From Bacillus sp. FJAT-22090 (lineage in GTDB: Bacteria; Bacillota; Bacilli; Bacillales_A; Planococcaceae): 64,000 bases of DNA. Shown in pieces: positions 1-10,953 of the stretch. Numbering within the stretch: position 1 is the stretch's first letter; every line of letters starts with the position of its first letter. The position numbers and the translations under genes were made by a program. The stretch lies in contig NZ_VEBK01000009.1 in the NCBI RefSeq assembly GCF_007676755.1, forward strand, positions 10,868-74,867. Direction: 5' to 3'. The notes below the pieces were generated by a model that made no database searches, was not told the origin of the DNA, and worked only from the letters and a program-made list of their open reading frames with translations.

Positions 1-304
1 GCATAGACACTCTTTCTGCTCGGATGCGGACACCTTTTGCTCGAATGATATTCTTATGCTCGGATAGACACTCTTTATGCTCGGATGCGGACACCTTTTG
101 CTCGAATGATATTCTTATGCTCGGATGCGAACCTTTTATGCTCGGATAGACACTCTTTCTGCTCGGATAGAGACTCTTTCTGCTCGGTTGCGGACACCTT
201 TTGCTCGGATCGCATTCTTATGCTCGGATGCGAACCTCTTATGCTCGGATACGAATCTTTTATGCTCGGTCAGCCCCTCTTTATGCACAGACGCAGACTC
301 CCTT
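1..304 (+). repeat. 21-bp tandem module array (TGCTCGG family), locus 1
   Basis: Fourteen modules beginning TGCTCGG (or a near variant) start at 17, 38, 57, 78, 99, 118, 139, 160, 181, 202, 221, 242, 263 and 284. Every step is exactly 21 or 19 bp. A module reads roughly TGCTCGGATNNNNNCNCTTTA; the last copy is degenerate (TGCACAG). The array is cut by the left window edge, so its full length is unknown. It lies beyond the terminator of the dpp operon. Open frames crossing it on the plus strand follow from the 21-bp period and are not convincing genes. The same module occurs at 49895-50367 and, on the minus strand, at 21515-21577. Confidence 0.9.
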
Positions 305-333
305 TTATTCAAACATCATCCCCTATTGCTCCA

Positions 334-377
334 CAAAAAAATGTGTCATCTAATTAACTAGATGACACATTTTTTTA
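334..377. terminator. Bidirectional intrinsic terminator after dppC
   Basis: An 11-bp perfect stem (341-351 with 360-370, core ATGTGTCATCT) is flanked by an A tract on the left and a T tract on the right, so it can terminate either strand. It touches the dppC stop codon and ends the leftward peptide-transport operon. Confidence 0.85.
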
Positions 378-1274
378 GTTCTTCATGCGTGGATCTAAAG
401 CATCTCGTAAACCGTCGCCCATTAGGTTAAACCCTAGAACCGTCAACATAATTGCAAGACCTGGGAACACCATTGCCCACGGTGCATTACGTAACACAAC
501 ACGGGCATCTGCTAGCATTTTTCCCCATTCTGGTTGTGGGGCTTGTGCGCCTAGCCCAAGAAATCCAAGGGCAGCTGCTTCAATAATTGCAGATGCGATT
601 GCTAAAGTTCCTGCTACAATTACAGGTGCCATGGAGTTCGGTAAAATATGAGAAAATAAAATACGAAAATCCATCATTCCAACCGCTTTGGCAGACGTTA
701 TGTATTCCTCTTCTTTGATACTCAATACTTTCGAGCGGATGAGTCGACCAAAGTTAGGAATATTAATCACTGCAATGGCTATTAAAGCATTTTGTAGGGA
801 AGGTCCTAGCACAGAAACAACTGCGATTGCTAATAGAATACTAGGAAATGCAAGCATTATATCAAAAATGCGGGATATAATCATATCTATCCATTTTCCA
901 TAGTAGCCAGCAATAATTCCTAAAATACTCCCTACAATAACAGAACCAATTACTGAGAAGAAACCAACCCAAAGCGAAATTCTTGCACCGTGGATAACTC
1001 GGGAAAAAATGTCTCTCCCTAAATCATCTGTACCAAACCAAAATTCACTAGATGGTGGAAGCAAGCGGTGGTCTTTTATAGACTGTTCGTTGATTCCTTG
1101 TGGTGCAATAAACGGACCAAAAATCGCTAAAAGGATGAAGAAAAGAACAATCCCTGCTCCTACTAGCGCCACTTTATTTTTACGAAAGCTTCGCCATGCA
1201 TCTCGCCAAGGACCGGTCGACGTATCTGCTTGAACAACTATTTCATTTGTCGAATTCGGAACCATTTGAGTCAT
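375..1274 (-). CDS. dppC: Dipeptide/oligopeptide ABC transporter permease (DppC/AppC type)
   Basis: A 299-residue inner-membrane permease. An N-terminal cytoplasmic tail and one membrane helix (about residues 35-58) precede the binding-protein-dependent permease core (about 90-299). The segment around 190-215, containing SAKAVGMMDF, is the EAA-type loop that contacts the ATPases. Length and the GTDDLGRDIFSRV motif are typical of DppC/OppC/NikC proteins. The start follows a GGGGGAAA ribosome site. It is the last gene of a five-gene leftward operon, 15 bp after dppB, and should pair with DppB to form the channel. Substrate (di-, oligopeptide or other) cannot be settled from sequence, so the symbol is by family. 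Confidence 0.9.
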   Translation of the reverse strand: MTQMVPNSTNEIVVQADTSTGPWRDAWRSFRKNKVALVGAGIVLFFILLAIFGPFIAPQGINEQSIKDHRLLPPSSEFWFGTDDLGRDIFSRVIHGARISLWVGFFSVIGSVIVGSILGIIAGYYGKWIDMIISRIFDIMLAFPSILLAIAVVSVLGPSLQNALIAIAVINIPNFGRLIRSKVLSIKEEEYITSAKAVGMMDFRILFSHILPNSMAPVIVAGTLAIASAIIEAAALGFLGLGAQAPQPEWGKMLADARVVLRNAPWAMVFPGLAIMLTVLGFNLMGDGLRDALDPRMKN

Positions 1275-1289
1275 ATTCGTTTCCCCCTT

Positions 1290-2294
1290 TTAGTCGTATT
1301 TAATCCTTGGATCGATCAAACCATATAAAATATCTACAAATAAATTAATCATGACGAACATAAAAGCAACGACAAGAATTCCTGATTGGATAACTGGATA
1401 ATCACGGAATTGAATTGCGTCATAAATATATCTTCCAATGCCCGGCCAACTAAATATCGTTTCTGTTAAAATTGCTCCCCCTAATAACAGCCCCATTTGT
1501 AGACCTATAACTGTCAATACTGGAATGATTGCATTTTTTAAAGCATGCTTGTATACAACCCAAAACATTTTTTGTCCTTTGGCTCTTGCAGTACGAACGA
1601 AATCACTTCGCATGACTTCTAGCATACTTGAACGAGTCATTCTTGCAATAATAGCCATTGGAATAGTAGCAAGTGCAATACCTGGCAATACTAAATGCTT
1701 TAACACTTGTCCAAGCTGATCAAATCGTCCATTCAATATCGTATCAATGACATATAAGTTGGTGACGGCTGCAACGGGATTCCTCACTTCTTCTCTCCCC
1801 GATGTAGGTAACCACTGAAGTTCAATTCCAAATAACCATTGCTCCATCAAACCTAGCCAGAAGATAGGCATCGATACACCGATTAACGCTACAATCATCG
1901 CTAAATAATCAAACCAAGAATTTTGGAACCATGCGGATATAATACCTGCATTCACTCCAATAATTACTGCGATAATAACTGCGAACAAAGCTAACTCAAA
2001 CGTAGCTGCTAAATATGGCCAAATTTCTTTCGAAACAGGTTGAACTGTTCGCATCGATTCCCCTAAATCTCCTTTTAAAAGGCCAACCAAGTAATCGAAG
2101 TATTGAGTATACCATGGATTATTCAGACCTAACTTTTCTTCTAAAGCTTTGATCGCTTCCTCTGAGGCTAATTGTCCCAATATTACTTGAGCTGGATTTC
2201 CAGGTATTGCCCGGATAATCATAAATACAATAAATGTCATTCCAAGTAAAACAGGAATTAGTTGTAATAATCGTTTTCCAATATAGTGAAGCAC
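1290..2294 (-). CDS. dppB: Dipeptide/oligopeptide ABC transporter permease (DppB/AppB type)
   Basis: A 334-residue permease with six predicted membrane helices. The N-terminus (LHYIGKRLLQLIPVLLG) is the usual DppB/OppB start, and the EAA-type loop RTARAKGQKMFWVVYKHAL lies near residues 225-245. I place the start at a GTG at 2294 because GGAGAGGTG sits 6 nt upstream; an upstream TTG at 2315 in the same frame would add seven residues but has no ribosome site. It is preceded by a 70-bp gap holding a stable hairpin after the binding-protein gene, and is followed 15 bp later by dppC. It forms the channel heterodimer with DppC. Confidence 0.88.
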   Translation of the reverse strand: MLHYIGKRLLQLIPVLLGMTFIVFMIIRAIPGNPAQVILGQLASEEAIKALEEKLGLNNPWYTQYFDYLVGLLKGDLGESMRTVQPVSKEIWPYLAATFELALFAVIIAVIIGVNAGIISAWFQNSWFDYLAMIVALIGVSMPIFWLGLMEQWLFGIELQWLPTSGREEVRNPVAAVTNLYVIDTILNGRFDQLGQVLKHLVLPGIALATIPMAIIARMTRSSMLEVMRSDFVRTARAKGQKMFWVVYKHALKNAIIPVLTVIGLQMGLLLGGAILTETIFSWPGIGRYIYDAIQFRDYPVIQSGILVVAFMFVMINLFVDILYGLIDPRIKYD

Positions 2295-2323
2295 TGCTAT
2301 CACCTCTCCATCCAATTGAATAA

Positions 2324-2357
2324 GAAAAGGGAGAAATCACGAAGACCTCTCCCCTTC
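2324..2357 (-). promoter_or_regulatory. Intercistronic hairpin between binding protein and permease genes
   Basis: On the minus strand GAAGGGGAGA (2357-2348) pairs with TCTCCCTTTTC (2334-2324) as about 10 bp including G-T pairs, followed by a T-rich stretch. Its position between the abundant binding-protein gene and the permease genes fits a partial terminator or 3'-end stabiliser that raises binding-protein mRNA. The structure is seen; the role is inferred. Confidence 0.5.
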
Positions 2358-2364
2358 AAGCATA

Positions 2365-3993
2365 TTACTTAAAGTCGACGTTCGATAACAAATCAGATCC
2401 AGTCGGATGTGGTAAGAAGTTTACTATTTCCGCTTTACCCGCAAGTAATGGAGTTGAGTGAGCAAGTGGTACCCAAGGAGCGTCTTCAAAAATAATTTCT
2501 TGGGCTTGCTTATACAATTCATTACGTTTGTCTTCATCAACTTCTGTTTGTGCTTCAATTAGGATCTTGTGTAAGTCTTTGTTGTCATAGTAAGTGTAGT
2601 TATTGCTTCCGATATTGTCTCCATCAAGTAATACGTAGATGAAGTTATCTGCATCTCCATTATCACCAGTCCAACCTAATAGGAACGCATCCGCTTCACC
2701 TTTACTAGCTTTTTCTAAATAAGTTGCCCATTCATAAGATACGATTTTCGCTTTTACACCAACATCTTCTAAGTTCTTTTGAATAGCTTCCGCAACTTTT
2801 TTCCCATCTGGCATATATGGTCTTGGTACAGGCATTGCCCATAATTCCATTTCAAAGCCATCTGCGAATCCAGCCTCTGCTAATAATTCTTTCGCTTTTT
2901 CTGGGTTGTATTCGTATCCTGTAATATCATCATTAAATCCACTGATTGAAGATGGAAGTGGATTTTTCGCTATTTCTGCACGACCTTCGAAGAATGCTTC
3001 CACAATTGCTTCTTTATCAATAGCATAATTTATTGCTTGGCGAACTTTCGCATTGTCAAAAGGTGGACGTGTTGTTGTTAAGCCTAGGTAACCAACATTC
3101 ATAGAAGGACGTTCAAATAGTTGTAAAGATGATTCTCCCTCTACTGTTGTTCCATCGGATGGATTTATTCCATCTGCTAGATCAATTGCACCATTTAGTA
3201 AATCATTTAAACGAGCTGAATTGTCTGGAATAGAACGGAATATAACTTTATCTAATTTAGGAAGAGCTTCATCCCAATAACCGTCAAACTTTTCAATTGT
3301 AATAGAATCATTACGTTTCCATTCAACGAATTTAAATGGACCAGTTCCAACTGGATTGTCGCCGAATTTGTCACCGTCTTTTTCAAATGCAGTTGGGCTT
3401 GCAATTGCAAACGGACTCATCGCGATATTTTTTAAGAAAGGTGCTTGTGCTCTTGTAAGTTTGAATACTACAGTATAATCTCCATCAGCTGTAACTGAAT
3501 CGATTACACGACCTTCTTCTCCCTTGAATCCACCAAACATCGATTTATAGTATGGGAATTTTTCTTCTGAACCATTTGCCCAACGTTCAAAGTTTTTCAC
3601 TACAGCTTCTGCATTGAAGTCAGTGCCATCGTGGAATTTAACTCCTTCACGAAGTGTAAATGTATATGTTAGGCCATCTTCTGATGGTTCCCATTTTGTT
3701 GCTAAACCTTCATGAATTGTTGTATCCTGTTCTCCAAAGTTTAATAATGTTTCATAGATATTTTTTGTAACTTTAAATGATTCTCCTTCAGTCACAGTAG
3801 AAGGGTCTAATGAAGTAGAATCTCCCCCGCGTCCAAAAACAAGCACTTTATCTCCTGCTGATTCAGAACCATTATCCTTTGTACCTTCATTCTCTTTTTC
3901 TGTGCTGTCATCTGATGAGTTACATGCAGCTAGTACGAAACTTAGTGCGAGTAACATCAGCAACAAAAATGACCATATTTTCTTTTTTCCCAC
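2365..3993 (-). CDS. dppE: Peptide ABC transporter substrate-binding lipoprotein
   Basis: A 542-residue solute-binding protein of family 5 (SBP_bac_5). A lipoprotein signal occupies residues 1-23 (hydrophobic core, then VLAAC with Cys23 as lipidation site), followed by a Ser/Asp/Glu-rich linker to about 45. The mature domain carries the family pattern around FTLREGVKFHDGTDFNAEAV and the ligand-domain hinge near NPVGTGPFKFVEWK. It resembles dipeptide-type (DppA/DppE) more than AppA-type binding proteins, although the gene order D-F-A-B-C is that of the B. subtilis app operon. It should sit outside the membrane and deliver peptides to DppBC. The dpp symbol is by family; the ligand is not proven. 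Confidence 0.88.
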   Translation of the reverse strand: MGKKKIWSFLLLMLLALSFVLAACNSSDDSTEKENEGTKDNGSESAGDKVLVFGRGGDSTSLDPSTVTEGESFKVTKNIYETLLNFGEQDTTIHEGLATKWEPSEDGLTYTFTLREGVKFHDGTDFNAEAVVKNFERWANGSEEKFPYYKSMFGGFKGEEGRVIDSVTADGDYTVVFKLTRAQAPFLKNIAMSPFAIASPTAFEKDGDKFGDNPVGTGPFKFVEWKRNDSITIEKFDGYWDEALPKLDKVIFRSIPDNSARLNDLLNGAIDLADGINPSDGTTVEGESSLQLFERPSMNVGYLGLTTTRPPFDNAKVRQAINYAIDKEAIVEAFFEGRAEIAKNPLPSSISGFNDDITGYEYNPEKAKELLAEAGFADGFEMELWAMPVPRPYMPDGKKVAEAIQKNLEDVGVKAKIVSYEWATYLEKASKGEADAFLLGWTGDNGDADNFIYVLLDGDNIGSNNYTYYDNKDLHKILIEAQTEVDEDKRNELYKQAQEIIFEDAPWVPLAHSTPLLAGKAEIVNFLPHPTGSDLLSNVDFK

Positions 3994-4017
3994 TTTAACC
4001 CCTCCGTAAATATATTA

Positions 4018-5001
4018 TCAATGCTGCACTAGCTCATTATATAAATGGCAGGCAACAAAATGACCAGGTTTCACTTCTTCTAATTTAGGTACCACAGATG
4101 TACAAGCTTCCATTTTAAATGGACATCTTGTATGAAACGTGCAGCCTGTTGGCGGATTTGAAGGGCTCGGAATGTCCCCTTCTAATATAATCTGTTCCCT
4201 TTGATGTTCTGGATCAGGAACAGGAACTGCTGAAAGTAATGCTTTCGTATATGGATGAAGAGGCTCTTCATATAAAGATTCACTTGTAGCAAGTTCAGCC
4301 ATTCTACCTAAATACATAACGCCAACACGGTCACTTATATGGCGCACCACCCCTAAATCATGCGCAATAAATATATATGTTAGCTTTAACTCTTTTTGTA
4401 AATCTTGCATCAGATTCAGAACTTGTGCCTGAATTGATACGTCTAGTGCTGAGACGGGTTCATCTGCAATAATTAGCTTTGGATTGGTCATCAATGCTCT
4501 AGCAATTCCAATGCGCTGTCTTTGTCCCCCACTAAATTGATGGGGATATCTTTTAGCGTGATAACTACTTAGTCCTACAATTTCTAAAAAATCATACACT
4601 TTTTTCTTTCGACTTTTCTTGTTTCCGATATTATGAACGATTAAAGGCTCCATTAAGATTTTTTCAACGGTATGCCTTGGATTGAGTGATGCATATGGGT
4701 CTTGAAACACCATCTGAATTTCTCTTCTCGCTTTTCTCATTTCGCTATTTGATATTTCTGTTAGGTCTTTTCCCTCGAATGTTACTTTACCTTCTGTCGG
4801 TTCAAGTAATCGCATAAGCATTCGACCAGTAGTAGATTTTCCACATCCAGATTCCCCTACGATTCCTAGTGTTTCTCCTTCATTGACATAAAAGGAGACA
4901 TCATCAACCGCTTTCACATAACCGGATTGTTTTGCTAACACCCCAGAACGGATTGGGAAGTATTTCTTTAACCCCTCAACTTGTAGCAGCGGTTTTGTCA
5001 T
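4018..5001 (-). CDS. dppF: Peptide ABC transporter ATP-binding protein (DppF/AppF type)
   Basis: A 327-residue cytoplasmic ATPase. Walker [10 protein letters not shown] is at residues 49-57, the ABC signature reads FSGGQRQR, Walker B is LIIADEP, and the D-loop SALD follows. The C-terminus carries the oligopeptide/dipeptide transporter extension with spaced cysteines ([12 protein letters not shown] then a third Cys), typical of this subfamily. Its start overlaps the end of dppD by 26 bp and has AAGGAGG upstream, so the two ATPases are probably translationally coupled. It pairs with DppD to power the DppBC channel. Confidence 0.9.
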   Translation of the reverse strand: MTKPLLQVEGLKKYFPIRSGVLAKQSGYVKAVDDVSFYVNEGETLGIVGESGCGKSTTGRMLMRLLEPTEGKVTFEGKDLTEISNSEMRKARREIQMVFQDPYASLNPRHTVEKILMEPLIVHNIGNKKSRKKKVYDFLEIVGLSSYHAKRYPHQFSGGQRQRIGIARALMTNPKLIIADEPVSALDVSIQAQVLNLMQDLQKELKLTYIFIAHDLGVVRHISDRVGVMYLGRMAELATSESLYEEPLHPYTKALLSAVPVPDPEHQREQIILEGDIPSPSNPPTGCTFHTRCPFKMEACTSVVPKLEEVKPGHFVACHLYNELVQH

Positions 5002-5995
5002 CGACTCCTACCTCCTTCTCATCGTATAAGAAACATCTTGTTTTTTGGATTTCAGAGGTTTCATATAACGGAGGATTTTCTTTCGTGCATCTTCCAAAAA
5101 CAAATTCGCAGCGTGCAGCGAACCTACAGCCAGTTGGAATGGTTCCAGGCTTTGGTACATTTCCTGGGATAGAATATAAACGTTGCTTTTTATAACGCAT
5201 ATCAGGTACAGAAGCAATTAGTCCTTTTGTGTAAGGATGTTGTGGATTAGTGAAAATCGTTTCAACTGTTCCTTCTTCTACTACTTTTCCTGCGTACATG
5301 ACAACAACACGCTCACATGTTTCAGCTACTACTCCAAGATCATGAGTGATTAAAATAACAGCAGTATTAAGCCTTTCATTCAATTCCCGCATGAGTTTTA
5401 GTATTTGAGCTTGAATCGTTACATCAAGTGCGGTCGTCGGTTCATCCGCTATTAATACTTGGGGATCACATACTAGTGCCATTGCGATCATCACACGCTG
5501 TCTCATCCCACCAGAAAGTTGATGGGGATAATCTTTCATCAATTCCTCTGCTCGAGGCAAACCAACCAGCTTCAACATTTCTATCGCTCTTGCTTTTGCT
5601 TGTTTTTTACTCCAATCCTTTTTATGAAGAGTAATTGCTTCTAATAATTGATTTCCAATTGTAAAAAGAGGATTTAGGGATGTCATTGGTTCTTGGAAAA
5701 TCATCGCAACATCATTTCCTCGAACCTTCCGCATTTCTTTCTCGGAGAACTTTGTCAAATCTTTCCCCTTAAATAAGATTTCACCGTCCGTAATTTTTCC
5801 AGGTGGACTTGGTACTAACCCCATTATGGAGAGAGACGTTACACTTTTCCCACAGCCTGATTCTCCAACAATGCCAAGTATTTCCCCTTCTTTTACATGA
5901 AAATCTACGTAATCTACGGATGGTATGACACCGTCATCTGTGAAAAAGGAAGTTTGAAGATTTTTAACTTCTAAAATGATTTCACGTTCTGTCAT
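4976..5995 (-). CDS. dppD: Peptide ABC transporter ATP-binding protein (DppD/AppD type)
   Basis: A 339-residue ATPase and first gene of the leftward operon. It carries GESGCGKSV (Walker A), LSGGMRQRV (signature), VLIADEPTTALD (Walker B/D-loop) and the C-terminal Cys-containing extension (GCRFAARCEF). The start has a strong AGGAGGGG site. Upstream (minus strand) TTGCAT and AAAATA at 17-bp spacing are a possible promoter near 6060-6090. A weak CodY-like stretch at 6026-6040 matches the consensus at only about 11 of 15 positions, too poor to call. Confidence 0.9.
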   Translation of the reverse strand: MTEREIILEVKNLQTSFFTDDGVIPSVDYVDFHVKEGEILGIVGESGCGKSVTSLSIMGLVPSPPGKITDGEILFKGKDLTKFSEKEMRKVRGNDVAMIFQEPMTSLNPLFTIGNQLLEAITLHKKDWSKKQAKARAIEMLKLVGLPRAEELMKDYPHQLSGGMRQRVMIAMALVCDPQVLIADEPTTALDVTIQAQILKLMRELNERLNTAVILITHDLGVVAETCERVVVMYAGKVVEEGTVETIFTNPQHPYTKGLIASVPDMRYKKQRLYSIPGNVPKPGTIPTGCRFAARCEFVFGRCTKENPPLYETSEIQKTRCFLYDEKEVGVDDKTAATS

Positions 5996-6175
5996 AACGC
6001 CCCTCCTCGTTTCAAGATAATTTATAATTTTCTATCATTTGATAAGCTATATTAATATTTTACACATATTAACTTTATATGCAACACTTTTTTGTAACTA
6101 TCCTCACCCCCTTATTCCAAATACGTGAGTATTTTTATGCATATCACTCACTATCCATTCATTTATTATTTATAC

Positions 6176-6225
6176 TAAAAAAGCGCCCTATAAGTTAGAA
6201 AGTAACTTATAAGGCGCCTCTTTTT
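6176..6225. terminator. Bidirectional terminator after ygaD
   Basis: A GC-rich hairpin (6183-6218; arms GCGCC and TATAAGTTA with their complements) has A-rich sequence on the left and TTTTT on the right. It ends the ygaD transcript and can also stop any transcript from the left. The rest of 5996-6175 is AT-rich and holds only the putative dpp promoter. Confidence 0.8.
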
Positions 6226-6228
6226 AAA

Positions 6229-7977
6229 TTAATTATCCAATTGTTGTATTTGAAATAAATTATAATATACATTTTTATGACTCATCAAGTCTGCATGATT
6301 TCCATTTTCGACTAGTTGACCATCTTCAATAACGAATATATTATCTGCATGTGTAATGGTGGAAAGACGGTGTGCGACTATAATTGTAGTCCGATTGGAT
6401 GCCAAGCGCTCTAAAGAATCTTGAATTAAAGCCTCACTCTCTAAATCTAATGCTGAGGTAGCTTCATCTAGAACTAAAATTTTAGGATTCTTTAAAAATA
6501 CACGTGCGATTGCTACTCGTTGCTTTTGTCCTCCAGAAAGCTTAACTCCCCGTTCTCCAACTTTCGTTTCATATCCTTCCGGCAATTCCATTATGAAATC
6601 ATGGGCATTGGCTGCTTTTGCTGCCTCAATGACTTCCTCATCTGTAGCGTCCGGTTTTCCCATTAATATATTGGATTTTACTGAATCACTAAATAAAATA
6701 TTATCTTGTAGCACAATTCCAATTTGATTTCTAAGTGATTCTACTGTGACGTCTCGTATGTCATTCCCATCAATCTTAACACTGCCACTAGTCACATCAT
6801 AAAATCGAGGAATTAAACTAATGATCGTCGATTTACCACCGCCGCTCATTCCTACAAATGCGACTGTTTCTCCAGCCTTCACTTGAAAGTTTACATCGTT
6901 CAAAATGGTACTTCCATCTGTTTCATACTTAAAAGATACATTAGAGAATGTTACTTCTCCCTGCGTATTTTTTAAAGTAGTAGCGCCTTTTTTATCGACA
7001 ATGTCATACTCTTCATCCATCAATTCAAAAACTCGATCCATCGAAGCAAAGGATTGCGTTAAAGTTGTTGAAGAATTGACTAAGCGTCGAAGAGGGCCAT
7101 ATAAACGTTCGATGTATGCAACAAAGGCAGCCATCGTTCCGACTGAAAGCCTACCGTTAATGGCTTCATAGCCGGCATAGGCTATAACAAGTAAAGGCGC
7201 AATATCAGTAATCGTATTGACAACTGCAAATGCTTTAGCATTCCAAATAGTTTGGTCAACTGCTTTATCTAAAAACTCACCATTTGCTTTATTAAATAAT
7301 TTTTGCTCATGCTTCTCAAGGGTGAACGTTTTAATAATACTCATCCCTTGCACACGTTCATGTAAATAGCTTTGAACACCAGCCAATGCCTGTGAACGTT
7401 TTCTCGTTAAATCGCGTAATCTTCCAAAAAAGTATTTGACGCTAAAGGCATAAAAAGGGAAAGCAAGTAATGTAACTAACGTTAACTTTACATTCATCGT
7501 TAGCATAATTCCTATTGCAATCAGAATTGTCGTTAGGTCTAACCAAACGTTCATTAACCCAATCATAACAAAATTCTTTGTTTGCTCCACATCGTTGATA
7601 ACTCTAGAAATAACTTCTCCAGCACGCGTATTTGAATAGTATTTTAAGCCAAGTTTTTGGAGGTGGCTATAAAGCTGTTTTCGAATATCGTACAGTATTT
7701 TATTGCTCACTAGCTGGGCCAAATATTGTCTGTAATACTCAATTGGTGGTCGAACTATTAAAAAGACAAGTGATGTTCCTCCAAGCCAATAGACTAGTTG
7801 TTGTATTTTTTGTTCATTTGTTAATCCCTCGCCTTGAATAATATTATCAATGACGATTTTGATAAGTATTGGTATAAATAAAGGAATCGCAAATTTGATA
7901 ATACCAATAACAATCGTTAAAAATATTTGAAAGTTATACGGTTTAACAAATTGCATATACCGTTTCATTGATCCCAT
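6229..7977 (-). CDS. ygaD: ABC exporter, fused permease-ATPase (YgaD family)
   Basis: A 582-residue half-transporter: six membrane helices in residues 15-300, then a nucleotide-binding domain with GMSGGGKST (Walker A), LSGGQKQR (signature) and [12 protein letters not shown] (Walker B plus D-loop). This MsbA/BmrA-like architecture works as a homodimer exporting lipids or hydrophobic compounds; the true substrate is unknown. The N-terminus [14 protein letters not shown] and the neighbours (DUF402 ygaC, sspE, fabL) match B. subtilis ygaD in context. It is separated from ygaC by a terminator at 8002-8034, so it probably has its own promoter. Confidence 0.9.
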   Translation of the reverse strand: MGSMKRYMQFVKPYNFQIFLTIVIGIIKFAIPLFIPILIKIVIDNIIQGEGLTNEQKIQQLVYWLGGTSLVFLIVRPPIEYYRQYLAQLVSNKILYDIRKQLYSHLQKLGLKYYSNTRAGEVISRVINDVEQTKNFVMIGLMNVWLDLTTILIAIGIMLTMNVKLTLVTLLAFPFYAFSVKYFFGRLRDLTRKRSQALAGVQSYLHERVQGMSIIKTFTLEKHEQKLFNKANGEFLDKAVDQTIWNAKAFAVVNTITDIAPLLVIAYAGYEAINGRLSVGTMAAFVAYIERLYGPLRRLVNSSTTLTQSFASMDRVFELMDEEYDIVDKKGATTLKNTQGEVTFSNVSFKYETDGSTILNDVNFQVKAGETVAFVGMSGGGKSTIISLIPRFYDVTSGSVKIDGNDIRDVTVESLRNQIGIVLQDNILFSDSVKSNILMGKPDATDEEVIEAAKAANAHDFIMELPEGYETKVGERGVKLSGGQKQRVAIARVFLKNPKILVLDEATSALDLESEALIQDSLERLASNRTTIIVAHRLSTITHADNIFVIEDGQLVENGNHADLMSHKNVYYNLFQIQQLDN

Positions 7978-8001
7978 TTAACAACTTCCCTTCTAAAATT
8001 G

Positions 8002-8034
8002 AAAAACCTGTTGCTTGTATTCAACAGGTTTTTT
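8002..8034. terminator. Intrinsic terminator after ygaC
   Basis: The stem AAAAACCTGTTG / CAACAGGTTTTT with an 8-nt loop and T tracts on both strands lies just past the ygaC stop codon. Confidence 0.8.
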
Positions 8035-8037
8035 CGT

Positions 8038-8577
8038 CTACTCATTTAGCTGTTTATAAAAATGATAACGACTTGTCCATGCTTCGATAAAATCCGGAGC
8101 AAATGGACCCCTTCTTTGCTTTATCCACGAAATAAGTTTTTCAATATTTCTATCTAAAATACCATCCATTTCTGTTGGATACTGCATTTCTTTTTTATGC
8201 TGGTCATACTCATCTTCATCTAAAATTGTATAGGTCATGTCTGGAAAAACCTTCACATCTAGATCATAATCAATGTACTTCAATCGTCCATTATTATAAA
8301 CAAATGGTGAACTCATATTGATGTAATAGTATACACCATCTTCTCGTAGCATACAAATAATGTTAAACCAATGTTCTGCATGAAAGTAGCAAATAGAAGG
8401 TTCTCTTGTAACCCAAGTCCGGCCGTCCGCCTCAATTACAAGCGTTCGCTCATTTGCTCCTATCACAATATTTTTGGTGCCTTTTAAAACCATCGTTTCC
8501 TGCCAGACACGGTGGATACTGCCATTATGCTTGTAGCTGTGGATTTGAATTATTTCTCCTTCTGTTGGAATCGCCAT
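8038..8577 (-). CDS. ygaC: DUF402 protein (YgaC)
   Basis: A 179-residue soluble protein of the DUF402 family, matching B. subtilis YgaC over its length ([13 protein letters not shown] near the start, [22 protein letters not shown] in the middle, [10 protein letters not shown] near the end). DUF402 proteins are FomD-like; nucleoside di- and triphosphatase activity has been described for some members, but no pathway can be assigned here. Two adjacent ATG codons exist (8580 and 8577); I prefer 8577 for better spacing from AAGGTGG. It stands alone between two terminators in the conserved sspE-ygaC-ygaD context. Confidence 0.88.
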   Translation of the reverse strand: MAIPTEGEIIQIHSYKHNGSIHRVWQETMVLKGTKNIVIGANERTLVIEADGRTWVTREPSICYFHAEHWFNIICMLREDGVYYYINMSSPFVYNNGRLKYIDYDLDVKVFPDMTYTILDEDEYDQHKKEMQYPTEMDGILDRNIEKLISWIKQRRGPFAPDFIEAWTSRYHFYKQLNE

Positions 8578-8671
8578 CATTTAGCCACCTTTTAATTCGC
8601 CCAATGTAGAATTAAGTTAAATTTTTATACTTGTTTTATTATTATAACAATCCATGCTCAAAAACTATAGT

Positions 8672-8710
8672 AAAAAAATCAGCGAAGGCAAAATGCCTTC
8701 GCTGATTTTT
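8672..8710. terminator. Intrinsic terminator after sspE
   Basis: The stem ATCAGCGAAGGCA / TGCCTTCGCTGAT has a 3-nt loop and is flanked by A and T runs, so it is bidirectional. It ends the sspE message. Confidence 0.85.
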
Positions 8711-8722
8711 GGTGAATCCATG

Positions 8723-8959
8723 TTATTTTGTTTGGTTAAAAGAACCATTAGCTCTTGAACCGCTAGCTTGTTGTTTTTTCATTTCAGCTTGACGGTTCTG
8801 TTCTCTTACTTCTGCAACATCAGTTTCAGAAGCAAACTCAGCTTGTTGAGACTTTTGGGATTTACCTAACTGAGATTGACGATTTTGTTCTCTAACTTCT
8901 TGAACGTTTGTTTCAGATGCAAACTCTGCATTTTGTCCTTTACCGACATTCTTTTTCAT
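8723..8959 (-). CDS. sspE: Gamma-type small acid-soluble spore protein
   Basis: A 78-residue Gln/Asn/Ser-rich protein with two internal repeats around AEFASETNVQEVREQNRQ and AEFASETDVAEVREQNRQ. The (E/D)FASET segment is the germination-protease (GPR) cleavage site typical of gamma-type SASP. These proteins fill the forespore core and are degraded to amino acids at germination. ATG at 8959 has GGAGGTG at good spacing. A sigma-G-like promoter lies directly upstream. Position next to fabL and ygaC matches B. subtilis sspE. Confidence 0.93.
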   Translation of the reverse strand: MKKNVGKGQNAEFASETNVQEVREQNRQSQLGKSQKSQQAEFASETDVAEVREQNRQAEMKKQQASGSRANGSFNQTK

Positions 8960-8981
8960 GGATTTCACCTCCGTACACATA

Positions 8982-9010
8982 TATCATGTGCACGAAACGA
9001 ATATCTATTC
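8982..9010 (-). promoter_or_regulatory. Candidate sigma-G/F promoter of sspE
   Basis: On the minus strand GAATA (-35-like, 9010-9006) and CATGATA (-10, 8988-8982) are 17 bp apart, matching the forespore pattern GHATR/CATNHTA. Transcription would start near 8975, leaving a short leader that just includes the ribosome site, as expected for a strongly expressed SASP gene. Confidence 0.6.
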
Positions 9011-9018
9011 ATTTTTTT

Positions 9019-10829
<1,811 letters not shown>

Positions 10830-10953
10830 TGTTAAGTCCTTCCTTACGATTATTGTCATGGAAAATAGGGTATATCAATGGTAAGTACTTTGTTATTTTG
10901 TCGATTTATTTTATGATGAAAGTAACTTGGATCCAAAAAGGAGCTGGTATCGA

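Noticed and set aside
1-304. CRISPR array
   Set aside because: The conserved core is only about 7-9 bp in a 21-bp unit, with no spacer-sized unique segments and no cas genes nearby.
85-361. Two overlapping plus-strand frames of 78 and 90 codons in the left array
   Set aside because: They are by-products of the repeat period, have no ribosome site and overlap each other and the dpp terminator.
6026-6040. CodY box upstream of the dpp operon
   Set aside because: AATTTTCTATCATTT matches the 15-nt consensus at only about 11 positions in AT-rich DNA, where such matches are common.
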